The position numbers were made by a program, and so were the translations under genes. Positions 7,337 through 16,703 of a stretch of DNA of 41,907 nt are shown piece by piece. Below the pieces are notes generated by a model, which saw only the letters and a program-made list of their open reading frames with translations, was not told the DNA's origin and made no database searches. The number at the start of each line of letters is the position of its first letter. Position 1 is the stretch's first letter. Source of the DNA: Candidatus Gottesmanbacteria bacterium GW2011_GWA2_43_14 (GTDB taxonomy: Bacteria; Patescibacteriota; Microgenomatia; 2-02-FULL-39-11); the NCBI GenBank assembly GCA_000999095.1, contig LCFP01000018.1, positions 1 to 41,907 of the forward strand, in the 5' to 3' direction.

Positions 7337-9397
7337 CTATGAGGATTGAACAGCAGGCTTTGAGGGTTTTATATCTTCTTTTTTCCAGGCGGCAAAACTG
7401 CATTTCGGATAATTGGCGCAGCCGTAAAACTGTTTCCCCCTTCTGGTTTTTTTAACGATGATATCACCGCCGCAGTTGGGACAGGCAATGCCTGCTTTTT
7501 CCAGAATATTCTTGGTAAATTTGCATTCCGGAAATGAAGTACAGGCCAGAAATTTGCCGTATTTGGACATCCTGATAGCCAGGGGACTTCCGCATAGCGG
7601 ACATTTCTCATCCGTTGTCCCCATATCGACTTTTACCCTGTCGGCACCTTTAAACGCTGCATCCAGTTTCTTTTTGAACGGCCGGTAAAAATCATTCAAA
7701 ACCTTTTCCGAGTCGTATTTGCCGTTGGCAATTTCATCCAATTTATCCTCCATACCGGCGGTAAAGGAAACGTCAAAAATATCCGGAAAGTATTTCACCA
7801 GAAAATCATTTACGGCCATGCCCAAATCTGATGGAACAAATTTCCGCTCTTCTTTCTCGACATAACGCCTGTCCTGAATGGTAGAAATAATGGGAGCGTA
7901 GGTTGACGGACGGCCGATGCCTTTTTCTTCCAGCGTTTTTATGAGCGAAGCTTCGTTATACCTGGGCGGCGGCTCCGTAAATTTCTGCTGGGGTAAAAGT
8001 TTTACCAGAGACAGTCTTTCCCCTTCAGTTAAAGGGGGCAATTGCTTCTGATTTTCATCCTCCTCCCCGCTTTCCCTTCCCTTTCTGTCATAAAGCCTCA
8101 GAAAACCGTCAAATTTCAACCTCGAACCGGCAGTTCTGAATACAAATTTTTCAGAAGTGACAGTTTGGGCGCTGACGATAACCTGTGTCTGTTCAAAAAC
8201 CGCTTCTTTCATCTGGCTTGCCAGAAATCTTTTCCAGACCAGACTATAGAGAAGCTGGGCGTCACGGCCTAAAGTTTCAGGTAAGGTTTTGGAATTGTTA
8301 CTAGCCGTAATTTTCAGGTCACTTGCGGCCAGAATATTTATATCGGTCGGTCTTACCGCTTCATGCGCTTCCTGGGCAACTTTCGATTTTGTCTTATAAA
8401 TTTTCGGATCTTTCGGCAGGTAATTTTTGCCGAAAGACGTATTTATAAATTCCCTGGCTGAAGAAACCGCTTCTGCCGACAGATTGGTCGAATCGGTACG
8501 GTGATAGGTGATAAAACCTTCTTCATATAAACTTTGGGCTGTGCGCATTGTCCTTTTGGCTGACCAGCCGAAGCGGCCGGAAGCAGTCTGCTGCAGGGTC
8601 GAAGTGGTAAAAGGCGGATAGGGATTGCGGCGGATGTCCTTGGTAATAATTTTCTCGATGAGGTAGTTTGCGCCTCCCAATTTCTCCAGCAGTTCTTCGG
8701 CCTGTTGGCTGTTTTTAATCTCTGCCTGTACTTGCCCGATTTTATCCAGACGGGCTGTAAATTCACCTTTTTCAGCTTTCAACAGCGCTTCGATAAGCCA
8801 ATATTCCCGCGGCACAAAAGAAAGTATTTCCCTTTCCCGCTCGACGATTAACCGTACGGCCACCGACTGTACCCGGCCGGCAGACAACCAGCGTTTGCCC
8901 AGCTTGTTCCAGAGCAGTGGCGACAATTTATAGCCGACCAGCCGGTCGAGAATTCTGCGGGCAACCTGTGCTTCGACTAATTTGTCATCGAGTTTGTGGG
9001 GATTGTCAATCGCCTCTTTTACGGCAGTCTGGGTAATTTCATGGAATACAATCCTGGAAAAGCGGGCGTCGGCGTTTTTGTTTTTTTTACCGTCCGACAA
9101 AATTTCCCGGATATGGGCCGCAATCGCCTCGCCTTCACGGTCCGGATCAGTAGCCAGGATAACCCGGTCTTCGCTACGGGCAATTTTTTTTAACTCCGCC
9201 ACTCGGGATTTCCGCAAGGGAATAAGCTGGTATTTGGGAATAAAACGGAAACCGCCCTCTTTATCAACGATTTCAACGCCTAATTTTTTCTCCGGCAAAT
9301 CCCGGACATGGCCCATGGTCGCTTCCACCCGGAAAGGGCTTCCCAAAAAGCGGGTCAGGGTTTTGGCTTTGGTTGGTGATTCGACTATTACCAGCAT
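7337..9397 (-). CDS. topA: DNA topoisomerase I (type IA)
   Basis: The 686-residue protein relaxes negative supercoils by transient cleavage of one strand. The N-terminal Toprim domain shows VIVESPTKAKTL and the acidic DPDREGEAIA motif. The catalytic tyrosine is in ITYHRTDSTNLS (near 300); the residue after Tyr is His where Met or Thr is usual. GIGRPSTYAPIIS marks the conserved C-terminal part of the core. Two four-Cys zinc ribbons end the protein (CPLCG...CTSFPEC and CPNCG...CANYPKC). Length and order match bacterial TopA. dprA lies directly upstream, the pairing commonly seen in bacteria. Confidence 0.97.
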   Translation of the reverse strand: MLVIVESPTKAKTLTRFLGSPFRVEATMGHVRDLPEKKLGVEIVDKEGGFRFIPKYQLIPLRKSRVAELKKIARSEDRVILATDPDREGEAIAAHIREILSDGKKNKNADARFSRIVFHEITQTAVKEAIDNPHKLDDKLVEAQVARRILDRLVGYKLSPLLWNKLGKRWLSAGRVQSVAVRLIVEREREILSFVPREYWLIEALLKAEKGEFTARLDKIGQVQAEIKNSQQAEELLEKLGGANYLIEKIITKDIRRNPYPPFTTSTLQQTASGRFGWSAKRTMRTAQSLYEEGFITYHRTDSTNLSAEAVSSAREFINTSFGKNYLPKDPKIYKTKSKVAQEAHEAVRPTDINILAASDLKITASNNSKTLPETLGRDAQLLYSLVWKRFLASQMKEAVFEQTQVIVSAQTVTSEKFVFRTAGSRLKFDGFLRLYDRKGRESGEEDENQKQLPPLTEGERLSLVKLLPQQKFTEPPPRYNEASLIKTLEEKGIGRPSTYAPIISTIQDRRYVEKEERKFVPSDLGMAVNDFLVKYFPDIFDVSFTAGMEDKLDEIANGKYDSEKVLNDFYRPFKKKLDAAFKGADRVKVDMGTTDEKCPLCGSPLAIRMSKYGKFLACTSFPECKFTKNILEKAGIACPNCGGDIIVKKTRRGKQFYGCANYPKCSFAAWKKEDIKPSKPAVQSS

Positions 9398-9466
9398 TTA
9401 ATTTTTTTCTCCAGTATCTTCGATAACAAACCATTTTAACCTCCTTGTCAAGCAAATGAGCCGGCT

Positions 9467-10138
9467 TCAAACCGGCAAATTTAAAGCCTCAATGATATCC
9501 AGGGCTGACTCCACTACTACGGCTCCGTTTTTTATGAGGTAAGCCGGGCCGCGGCTGTTGGCAGCATTTATCGGACCGGGTACGGCCATGACTTCCCTGC
9601 CCTGATCCAAAGCTAATTTTGCCGTAATCAGACTGCCGCTTTTCAACTGGCCCTCGATAACAACTACAGCTTGCGACAAGCCGCTGATCAGCCTGTTTCT
9701 CCTGGGAAAATATTCCGGCCGCGGTTTTACCCCGGGTGGAAATTCCGAAATAATAAGACCCCGGTCAATCATTTTGTGATATAAACCGCTGTTTTGCGGG
9801 GGATAAATTACGTCGACCCCGCAGCCTAAAACAGCCAGGGTACGGCCGCCTGCTTCCAATTGTGTCTGATGGGCAACAGCGTCGATGCCTAAAGCCAGTC
9901 CGGAGACAACTGTCACACCTGAAGCCGCCAGACCTGATACAATCGAGACGGCGGACTGTTTGCCGTAGGCAGTCATCTTCCTGGTACCGACTACCGCTAC
10001 AACTTTCCGCGATAAACCTTCGAGGATTTCCCGGCAGCCTAAACAATAAAGCCTTTGCGGAGGGTCGGCAATTTCCCTGAGAAGTGCCGGGTAGCCGGCA
10101 TCCTCAATCCTAAGAGAAAAAATGGAGCGCTTTTCCAT
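9467..10138 (-). CDS. dprA: DNA-processing protein DprA/Smf
   Basis: The 223-residue protein (from the ATG at 10138) has the Rossmann-like DprA core: VVAVVGTRKMTAYG, GLALGIDAVAHQ, AVLGCGVDVIYPPQN, SEFPPG, then RRNRLISGLS and GSLITAKLALDQGREV. DprA protects incoming single-stranded DNA and loads RecA during natural transformation. The C-terminal winged-helix domain of longer homologues is absent, leaving a core-only form. A TTG codon 24 nt upstream could also start translation but would overlap the end of the PBP2 frame; the ATG avoids that. Competence genes are common in this group, which is thought to take up foreign DNA. Confidence 0.93.
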   Translation of the reverse strand: MEKRSIFSLRIEDAGYPALLREIADPPQRLYCLGCREILEGLSRKVVAVVGTRKMTAYGKQSAVSIVSGLAASGVTVVSGLALGIDAVAHQTQLEAGGRTLAVLGCGVDVIYPPQNSGLYHKMIDRGLIISEFPPGVKPRPEYFPRRNRLISGLSQAVVVIEGQLKSGSLITAKLALDQGREVMAVPGPINAANSRGPAYLIKNGAVVVESALDIIEALNLPV

Positions 10139-10151
10139 ACATTTATATATA

Positions 10152-10940
10152 TTAACGCTCAAACCAGGTCCTTAATATCTCGCGGGCAATAGGTCCTGCC
10201 ACACTGGACCCTTCTCCGCCTTCCTCAACCAGGACAGTCACTGCTAATTGCGGCTTGTTTGAAGGGGCATAAGCGGTTATCCAGGCATGCGTCTTATCAT
10301 CCGGATGGCCGAATTCCGAGGTCCCTGTCTTGCAATGTACAGGTATTTTCACTCTGGCAACTGCAGAACCTGAAGCAGGAGGCGCTTCCAAAAAGTTTAT
10401 GCCGTCTGTCTTAAGGTTTGGATTTTCGACCGAAAAATTGAAAAGCGGCCAGCCCGTACCGCCTTCGCTGCATGCCTGACCCATGCCTTTGGCCACTACC
10501 TCCAGATGACTTGAATCGATACCCAAATCCCGGCAATTTTCCGGCTGATTACTGTTCAGATGGGGTTGGCAAAGCCGTCCGCCATTGGCGACTACTCCAG
10601 TCCAGGTATTTACCTGAAGCGGTGTGGCCAAAATGTCGCCTTGGCCTATGGCCGTATGGTAAGTATTGCCCAAATACCAGTCTTCATTTTTTACTTTCTT
10701 TTGCCAAACGGAATCGGGCATTAAGCCTTCAGCTTCGCCTTCCAGGTCGATGCCTGATTTTGCCCCCAAACCGAATTTTTTACCCCATTCGGCTAAAATT
10801 CTTATGCCGATTTTCTCTCCGGCTTTGTAAAAATAAATGTCGTTACTTCTTTTAATGGCTTTTACCAAATCGACGGCCCCTTCCGTCTTGCCGTACTGGC
10901 CGAAATACCAGTTGCCGTAGGAATAATCGCCAACCGTCAA
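10152..10940 (-). pseudogene. mrdA: Penicillin-binding protein 2, C-terminal transpeptidase fragment (disrupted mrdA)
   Basis: The frame encodes the second half of a class B PBP transpeptidase. The SxN motif is in KRSNDIYFYK, and the KTG motif is in HCKTGTSEFG. The first usable start is a TTG at 10940, but the homologous frame continues upstream of it to about 11010 (AIAGLASGRISPRETVEDTG). No standard start codon was found for that extension. The SxxK catalytic serine, normally just before this segment, is missing. With the N-terminal fragment in another frame, the gene reads as a frameshifted and internally deleted mrdA, or as an assembly error. As it stands the product could not be an active transpeptidase. 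Confidence 0.85.
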
Positions 10941-11785
10941 TACACCGGTATCTTCGACTGTTTCCCGCGGGCTGATCCTGCCGGAAGCAAGGCCTGCAAT
11001 GGCGATATCGGCAATGCCTTTTCGGAAAACAAAGCCAGGACAGCTCCGGTTTCCGGTTCGCTGACAACGACTGCCCCCTTTTTATCTTTCAGCATTTCCC
11101 AGGCGGTCTGCTGTAAATTGAAATCAAGGGTTAAATCGAGGTTTTGACCGACACGGGGATCAATACGGCCCAATGTGCGGACATATTTGCCTGTGGCGTC
11201 CACTTCAAACATTTCCTTGCCGTCGGTGCCCCTCAACCGGCTGTCATAAACTTTTTCTATACCCATTTTGCCGACTGTGTCTTTTATTTTATAGACTTCC
11301 GTATTTTGCGCATCCAGCGGCGGAATTTTTTCCAACTCTTCCGGCCCCACCTCGCCGACATATCCTAAAACCGGTGCCATCAGAGGACCGTAAATATATT
11401 CCCGGGTTGAACTCTCAATGATGAAATCACCGTCTGATTCCTTGCGGTTATAAAAAACATCACCTTCCGGACTCAAAAAAACAGGAATATTGCGGACCAG
11501 GGCAATGCCGTTACGGTCATAAATTATGCCCCTGGGTGCGGGATTAACCGTTTCCCGGATACGGTTTTCCTGTGAGAGACGCCGAAAACCGCTTCCTTCA
11601 ATCAGAGTCAATGAAAATAACCGCAGTGACAAAATGCCCAGGCCGAAAATTGCCAGAAAAATAAAAAAGTAAAGCCTGCCGGAATGCGACCCGCCTCCCG
11701 CATCAGGATGAAGGCGGACTTTGCTGTGTCTGGAAAAGCCGGTTATCGATTCGCCAAAGATGTTGCCTAGTTGATCCTGGGACAT
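10937..11785 (-). pseudogene. mrdA: Penicillin-binding protein 2, N-terminal fragment (disrupted mrdA)
   Basis: A 282-residue frame with a cytoplasmic start, one transmembrane helix (about 38-60), and the PBP dimerisation/pedestal domain (APRGIIYDRNG, PVLGYVGEVG, GIEKVYDSRLRGTDG). The start of the transpeptidase domain follows (GAVVVSEPETGAVLAL). After this the frame ends in a tail unlike any PBP. The matching sequence resumes in the next frame only some ten residues later, where the family normally has roughly 50-60 residues including PPGSTFK. PBP2 is the elongation transpeptidase working with MreBCD and RodA, matching the position right after mreD. Confidence 0.88.
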
Positions 11786-11790
11786 AAAAA

Positions 11791-12219
11791 TCAGACTGTT
11801 AATTTTTTCTTTTCACCAATGATCTGACTGGAAGTTATGGAAATAAGGTAGAGCAAGGCGACTGAAAGAACCAATGTCATAACCAGACTGGAAGGACTGA
11901 ACAGAAGTCTATAAAACACTAAACTGTAAACGCCTATGGCCATAAAAATGAAGCCGAAAACATATAAAGGATTACCTGTCTGGAATTTCCGGTTATACCG
12001 GAGGATTAAAGCGGCAACAACAAGAAAAATCAGACTGTCCAACCCCCATAAACGCATGGCAAACAAATCCAGCAGTATTCCTGATATAAATACCGGCAGA
12101 AGACTGTTTCTACCCAAGGCAATGACCGACATAATCACCAGCATCAACGTAAACGGATACGGCAGGAAAACCGTTTCAATAATTATGGCCAATAATATCA
12201 GGACAAAAAAAAGTCTCAT
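11791..12219 (-). CDS. mreD: Rod-shape-determining protein MreD
   Basis: A 142-residue protein with about five transmembrane helices, Phe/Leu/Ile-rich, with the acidic position in helix 2-3 (GILLDLFAMRLWGLDSL) typical of MreD. Sequence identity in this family is always low; the call relies on position between mreC and PBP2, size and topology. Its ATG overlaps the mreC stop by 4 nt (ATGA), implying translational coupling. MreD links MreC to the elongasome in the membrane. Confidence 0.85.
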   Translation of the reverse strand: MRLFFVLILLAIIIETVFLPYPFTLMLVIMSVIALGRNSLLPVFISGILLDLFAMRLWGLDSLIFLVVAALILRYNRKFQTGNPLYVFGFIFMAIGVYSLVFYRLLFSPSSLVMTLVLSVALLYLISITSSQIIGEKKKLTV

Positions 12220-12977
12220 ATCCGGGTCGTCACGAAAACTTTTTTTCTGACGGCAGTTTCCGCCAGCGAAACAACGGCAGCCTGTTTATATACGGCCGCA
12301 TCATCACTATCGATATGGCTGATTTTGCCGATTATTAAATCAGGCGGAAATCCTTCCTCTCCGCTGGTTGAAACAAGATCATCAAGAAACAGAGGATCCT
12401 TCTGCAGTACCTCGTTAAAAACAATTGATTTGTTAAAACTGCCGCTGACCCGTCCGCGTGTACCTCGGTCCGTAATGGCCGGTACTTTAATATCTTCATC
12501 AGTCAGTAAAACTACCTGGCTGCGGTAGGCAGAAACATCCCTGATGCGTCCGACTAAAAAGCTGCCGTCAAGAACCGCCATGCCCGTTTTGATACCCGCC
12601 TCTGATCCGGCATCCAATTCCAAAAACCGGGCAGAGGCAATCACAGTGGCCGGAATAAACTGGAAATCAGAAGGCAAGGGTGAACCAAGTTGCTTTCTGA
12701 GACTGTCATTTTCGTTTTTCAATTCATCAACTGTTGCCGCAAGCTCAAATAAAGCCCGGCGGTTTTCCTCAAGCTTTTCCGCCTGATTTTCCAGCTTTTC
12801 GAAATTGACTAAAAGATAAGGCAGCAGACGGATACTGACGGTGCGCGTATATAATTCTTTTTTTACCAGCATAACCGGCTTTTCCAAAATAATTTTCAAC
12901 GGGTTTAATACGGACAGATAATCAAAACTTAAAATCAATAAAGACAGTAATACGAGCAGGAAATAGTTTTTCTTCAC
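12216..12977 (-). CDS. mreC: Rod-shape-determining protein MreC
   Basis: The 253-residue protein has a short cytoplasmic start, one transmembrane helix (about 5-25), a coiled coil (about 65-100, ending ELKNENDSLRKQLG) and the beta-rich extracellular domain with ARFLELDAGSEAGIKTGMAV and FLVGRIRDVSAYRSQVVLLTD. These are MreC hallmarks. I place the start at the GTG whose last bases overlap the mreB stop (GTGA, 12974-12977). The frame extends further upstream, but that would run into mreB coding sequence. MreC scaffolds PBP2 activity outside the membrane. Confidence 0.94.
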   Translation of the reverse strand: MKKNYFLLVLLSLLILSFDYLSVLNPLKIILEKPVMLVKKELYTRTVSIRLLPYLLVNFEKLENQAEKLEENRRALFELAATVDELKNENDSLRKQLGSPLPSDFQFIPATVIASARFLELDAGSEAGIKTGMAVLDGSFLVGRIRDVSAYRSQVVLLTDEDIKVPAITDRGTRGRVSGSFNKSIVFNEVLQKDPLFLDDLVSTSGEEGFPPDLIIGKISHIDSDDAAVYKQAAVVSLAETAVRKKVFVTTRI

Positions 12978-14023
12978 TTCAAGCCCCCGCTGACACGCAG
13001 TTTGTTCAAAAGAGAAGGATTTTCCAAAAGTTTTGCCGCACCCCTGACCACACATGTCAAAGGTTCGTCTGCAATCCAGACGGGCATTTTGATGGAATCG
13101 GCAATGGCGCGGTCGATGCCTGCGATTAATGCCCCGCCGCCGGCCAGGGTAATACCCTGTTCCAAAACATCACCGATCAGCTCAGGCGGAATCTCTTCGA
13201 CGGTCTCGTCGATTATTTCAATGATTTGGTTTAAAACCGGCGACATGGCTTCCCTGATTTCACTGCCGGAAATTTTTACCGATTTGGGTAAGCCGTTTTC
13301 CAAATCCCGGCCGCGGACAACCTGGTGCTTATCTGAAGTCACGGGGTAAGCCGAACCGATGGCAATCTTTGCCGCTTCGGCTGTCGGCAAACCAATCAAA
13401 AGGGAATGTTTCAACCTGAGATAATGGGCTATTGATTCGTCAAACTCGTCACCGGCGATTCTCAATGATTTGTTTATGACAATGCCGCCCAGCGAAATAA
13501 CGGCTATTTCCGTGGTGCCTCCGCCGATATCGACGATCATGCTGCCGGAAGGATTTTCTATGGGCAGGTTGGCACCTAAAGCCGCTGCCATAGGCTCTTC
13601 AATCAGATAGGCCAACCTGGCACCGGCTGAAAGTGCGGCATCCTGGACAGCCCTTCTTTCGACTTCCGTGACTCCTGAAGGAATGCCGACAACCACTTTT
13701 GGCCGCGGCACGCTGGGGATAAAACTGTTGGGTTTTTCATGAAGAATATTAATATAATGCCTGAGCATGGCTTCGGTGGCATCGAAATCAGCAATCACAC
13801 CGTCTTTAAGCGGCCGGAAAGCTTCGATCTGAAGGGGAGTCTTGCCTAACATTTTTTTGGCTTCGCGGCCGACGGCCAGGATTTTTTTACTTTTTTTGTG
13901 CCTGGCTACCACAGACGGCTCCCTGACTGCTATGCCTTTGCCTTTGACGAAAACAAGAGTATTGGAAGTACCAAGATCAATGGCCAAATCATGGGAAAAC
14001 AGGCCGAAGATAAAATTCAGCAT
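12974..14023 (-). CDS. mreB: Rod-shape-determining actin homologue MreB
   Basis: A 349-residue actin-fold ATPase. The phosphate-1 motif is at 12-22 (LAIDLGTSNTLVF), phosphate-2 is MIVDIGGGTTEIAV, and the adenosine motif is ITLAGGGALIAGID. An N-terminal amphipathic/hydrophobic tip (MLNFIFGLF) suits membrane binding. MreB filaments direct lateral wall synthesis, so the cell may be rod-shaped or elongated. It heads the cluster mreB-mreC-mreD-mrdA-dprA-topA. A TATAAT box sits only 3 nt before the ATG, and the next gene upstream is divergent. Confidence 0.98.
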   Translation of the reverse strand: MLNFIFGLFSHDLAIDLGTSNTLVFVKGKGIAVREPSVVARHKKSKKILAVGREAKKMLGKTPLQIEAFRPLKDGVIADFDATEAMLRHYINILHEKPNSFIPSVPRPKVVVGIPSGVTEVERRAVQDAALSAGARLAYLIEEPMAAALGANLPIENPSGSMIVDIGGGTTEIAVISLGGIVINKSLRIAGDEFDESIAHYLRLKHSLLIGLPTAEAAKIAIGSAYPVTSDKHQVVRGRDLENGLPKSVKISGSEIREAMSPVLNQIIEIIDETVEEIPPELIGDVLEQGITLAGGGALIAGIDRAIADSIKMPVWIADEPLTCVVRGAAKLLENPSLLNKLRVSGGLK

Positions 14024-14079
14024 ATAATTATAAAATTGGGTTTATTTTAACAGAGAGAGAGTCAGGAAGGAATTGGGAA

Positions 14080-14090
14080 TATGATAAAAT
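14080..14090 (+). promoter_or_regulatory. -10 region of the O-antigen-ligase-like gene
   Basis: TATGATAAAAT lies 13-18 nt before the ATG at 14104 in the short divergent gap with mreB. Either TATGAT (14080-14085) or TAAAAT (14085-14090) could be the -10 element. A -35 match is weak. Confidence 0.4.
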
Positions 14091-14103
14091 CAGGTCACTA
14101 CCC

Positions 14104-16149
14104 ATGACGGAAACAAGACTTAACAAAATAATCGCATATGCATTTTACAGCCTCTTCTTTCTGGTGCCTCTGATTTTAACTCCCTGGAACTTTGAGCTTT
14201 TTGAGTACAACAAAATGATGCTGACGTATGTACTGACTGCCGTCATAATAACGGCCTGGGTTATAAAAGCGATTGGCTCCCCGAAAATTAATTTTGTCAG
14301 AACACCTCTTGATCTGCCGCTTTTGCTGTTTCTGGGAAGCCAGATTTTAGCCACCGTCTTTTCCTGGGACAGGCATATATCAGTATTCGGTTATTACAGC
14401 CGCTTTAACGGAGGACTTTTGTCTTCTGCCAGTTTCCTGCTCCTTTATTTTGCCCTTACCAATAATTTTCCCCGGAGTAAAATCAGGACCCTTTTGAAAG
14501 TAACTCTCATATCCGGTCTTTTAGTATCTGCCTACGGCATCCTGGAACGGCTAGGCATCGATAAAGATATCTGGGTCCAGGATGTGCAAAACCGCGTTTT
14601 CTCCACCCTGGGCCAGCCGAATTGGCTGGCTGCCTATTTGGCCGTCCTATTGCCTGTCAGTTTGGCACTGAGTATCGTGCGTCCATTCCGCAAGGGTCTG
14701 CCTTACACGTTTGCCTCAATGATTTTTTTCTGTGTCTTAATTTTTAGCAAATCCCGTTCCGGTTTCATCGCGTTCACCCTTTCAGCCTTTATCTTCTGGA
14801 TGATCCAGTTTGTAATTTACCGCCGGAAAATCATCAGGCAATTTTTAGTGCATAACTTATTGCTCATAATTATTATTTTCATTTTCGGTGCACCCTTTGC
14901 CCAGCTCAACCGTTTCACATTGCCTGAACTGACAAAACCCCAAGAGCAGTATTTCCCCCGTGAGGTACAACCACCCAACGGAGCCTCCATAATTGACATC
15001 GGCATTACCGAGTCGGGTACTATCCGCAAATACGTCTGGCAGGCTGCCGTAAATGCATTTAAAAATTATCCCCTGACGGGAACAGGTGTGGAAACGTTTG
15101 CCTTTTCCTTCTATAAGTTCCGCCCGCAGGAACATAATCTGACGTCGGAATGGGATTTCCTCTATAACAAAGCACATAATGAATATTTAAACTATGCCGC
15201 TACTTCCGGCATTCTGGGACTTACCAGCTACCTCGGATTTATGCTGGCGGTTGTTTACACTTCGGTTAAAAATCTGCGTACCATTAAAAAAGAACAGGCA
15301 ATCCTGCCGGCCGGACTTTTGGCCGGATGGCTCTCAATTGCAATCACCAATTTCTTCGGTTTCTCGGTCGTTATAATCCAAATATTCTTCTTTTGTATAC
15401 CGGGCTTGCTGTTTCTGGCAACTGCCAAACCGGAAACCGCAAAAGAAGCAGCCTGGGAAATGTCGGGCGGACGGAAAACTGCCGGACTGGCTGTCAGCCT
15501 CCTGTTTCTGACCATAATTTTCAGTTTAGGCAGAATGTGGCTGGCTGATCTTTATTATGCCCGGGCCCACAACCAGACCAGAAGCGAGGAATATGCGGCC
15601 AGCTATTCGAATCTGCTGACGGCTATCAAACTCAATCCCCGTGAACCGTTGTATTTTGACGAGCTGTCATTCCCGACAGCCCAGCTGGCATTAGGCTTAT
15701 CCCTGGACGGCCAGGCGACTGTTGCCGCCGGTTTTATCAGGGATGCGCAAATGTACAGCAACAAGGCAATTGCAGCCTCCCCCCGCAACGTCAATTTCTG
15801 GAAAACCCGCACCCGCGTCTTCTACGGCCTGTCGCAAACCGACGAAAGCTTAATTTATCCGGCGATATCTGCTTTGGAAAAAGCGAAAGAACTCTCGCCG
15901 AACGATCCCAAAATCAGGTATAATCTGGCTTTGATGTATGACCAGCTGGGCAAGGCTGAAGATGCCTACAGGGAGCTTGAAGACACCATAAGAATGAAAA
16001 TCGACTACCGGGACGCTTACCTGGCCCAGGCCATCTTTTACAACCGCGACGGAAATAAGGAAAAAGCCGCAGCAGCTGCCAATTTCATCATTAACAGACT
16101 AAACCCGGAGGACGAGGAAGCCAAGCAGGTGCTTTCGGAAATAAAATGA
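14104..16149 (+). CDS. O-antigen ligase/polymerase-like membrane protein with C-terminal TPR repeats
   Basis: A 681-residue protein. Residues 1-480 carry 10-12 hydrophobic helices. The large external loop has GTGVETFAFSF and the HNEYLNYAATSGILGL signature that places it in the Wzy_C/WaaL (O-antigen ligase) superfamily. Residues about 500-680 form tetratricopeptide-like helices (KAKELSPNDPKIRYNLALMYDQLGKAEDAYREL). Family members transfer or polymerise lipid-linked glycans outside the membrane. WaaL-TPR fusions are known from surface glycosylation systems. Here it could glycosylate the surface proteins, but that is inference. It overlaps def by 4 nt (ATGA). Confidence 0.85.
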   Translation: MTETRLNKIIAYAFYSLFFLVPLILTPWNFELFEYNKMMLTYVLTAVIITAWVIKAIGSPKINFVRTPLDLPLLLFLGSQILATVFSWDRHISVFGYYSRFNGGLLSSASFLLLYFALTNNFPRSKIRTLLKVTLISGLLVSAYGILERLGIDKDIWVQDVQNRVFSTLGQPNWLAAYLAVLLPVSLALSIVRPFRKGLPYTFASMIFFCVLIFSKSRSGFIAFTLSAFIFWMIQFVIYRRKIIRQFLVHNLLLIIIIFIFGAPFAQLNRFTLPELTKPQEQYFPREVQPPNGASIIDIGITESGTIRKYVWQAAVNAFKNYPLTGTGVETFAFSFYKFRPQEHNLTSEWDFLYNKAHNEYLNYAATSGILGLTSYLGFMLAVVYTSVKNLRTIKKEQAILPAGLLAGWLSIAITNFFGFSVVIIQIFFFCIPGLLFLATAKPETAKEAAWEMSGGRKTAGLAVSLLFLTIIFSLGRMWLADLYYARAHNQTRSEEYAASYSNLLTAIKLNPREPLYFDELSFPTAQLALGLSLDGQATVAAGFIRDAQMYSNKAIAASPRNVNFWKTRTRVFYGLSQTDESLIYPAISALEKAKELSPNDPKIRYNLALMYDQLGKAEDAYRELEDTIRMKIDYRDAYLAQAIFYNRDGNKEKAAAAANFIINRLNPEDEEAKQVLSEIK

Positions 16150-16703
16150 TTGTTTGCGTACCCAATGAAGTTTTGACAAGTGCGGCCAAAAGCGTCCCTG
16201 CAATTGATAAAAAAATTTTGGAAACTGTCGAGCTGATGAAAAAAAACCTGGTGGAAAAAGATAATCCGAAAGGAGTAGGCCTGGCGGCACCCCAAATCGG
16301 CATCGGCCTGCGCATCTTCATCACCCGCCCGTCCGACGAGTCCGCAATTGACGTTTTTATCAATCCGGAAATTTTGGAGAAGTCCGAAGAACTGGCAGAG
16401 ATAGAAAGAACAGGGAAAAGCAAAGGCTTAAAAAAGGAAAAAAAACTTGAAGGCTGCCTGTCCATTCCCAATGTCTGGGGTTATCTCAAAAGATCAAAAA
16501 AAGTAAAAATGAAATACCAGGATATCGAAGGTAAAGAGCAAACCAGGGAGTTCAGCGGGTTCATGGCCACTATTGTCCAGCATGAAACCGACCACCTCAA
16601 CGGGATCCTGTTCACCCAAAGGGTTCTTGAACAGAAACAGAAACTCTACCGCATCGAGGAAACCGACAAGGACGAAGAGAGGCTCGTGGAAATTGAAATA
16701 TGA
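16146..16703 (+). CDS. def: Peptide deformylase
   Basis: The 185-residue metalloenzyme removes the formyl group from nascent protein N-termini. All three motifs are present: GVGLAAPQIG (near 41-50), EGCLSIP (near 101, metal-binding Cys) and QHETDHLNG (near 143, HExxH-type metal and catalytic residues; the motif is HETDH). A Lys/Glu-rich insertion before motif 2 and a charged C-terminal tail lengthen it slightly over the minimal form. Its ATG overlaps the upstream stop, and fmt starts in its own stop codon region, so the three genes form a coupled operon. Confidence 0.97.
   Translation: MIVCVPNEVLTSAAKSVPAIDKKILETVELMKKNLVEKDNPKGVGLAAPQIGIGLRIFITRPSDESAIDVFINPEILEKSEELAEIERTGKSKGLKKEKKLEGCLSIPNVWGYLKRSKKVKMKYQDIEGKEQTREFSGFMATIVQHETDHLNGILFTQRVLEQKQKLYRIEETDKDEERLVEIEI

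Noticed and set aside
10852..11067. A 71-residue minus-strand frame spanning the PBP2 break.
   Set aside because: It is the third frame through PBP2 coding DNA, Arg/Cys-rich and without motif. It is a by-product of the lesion.
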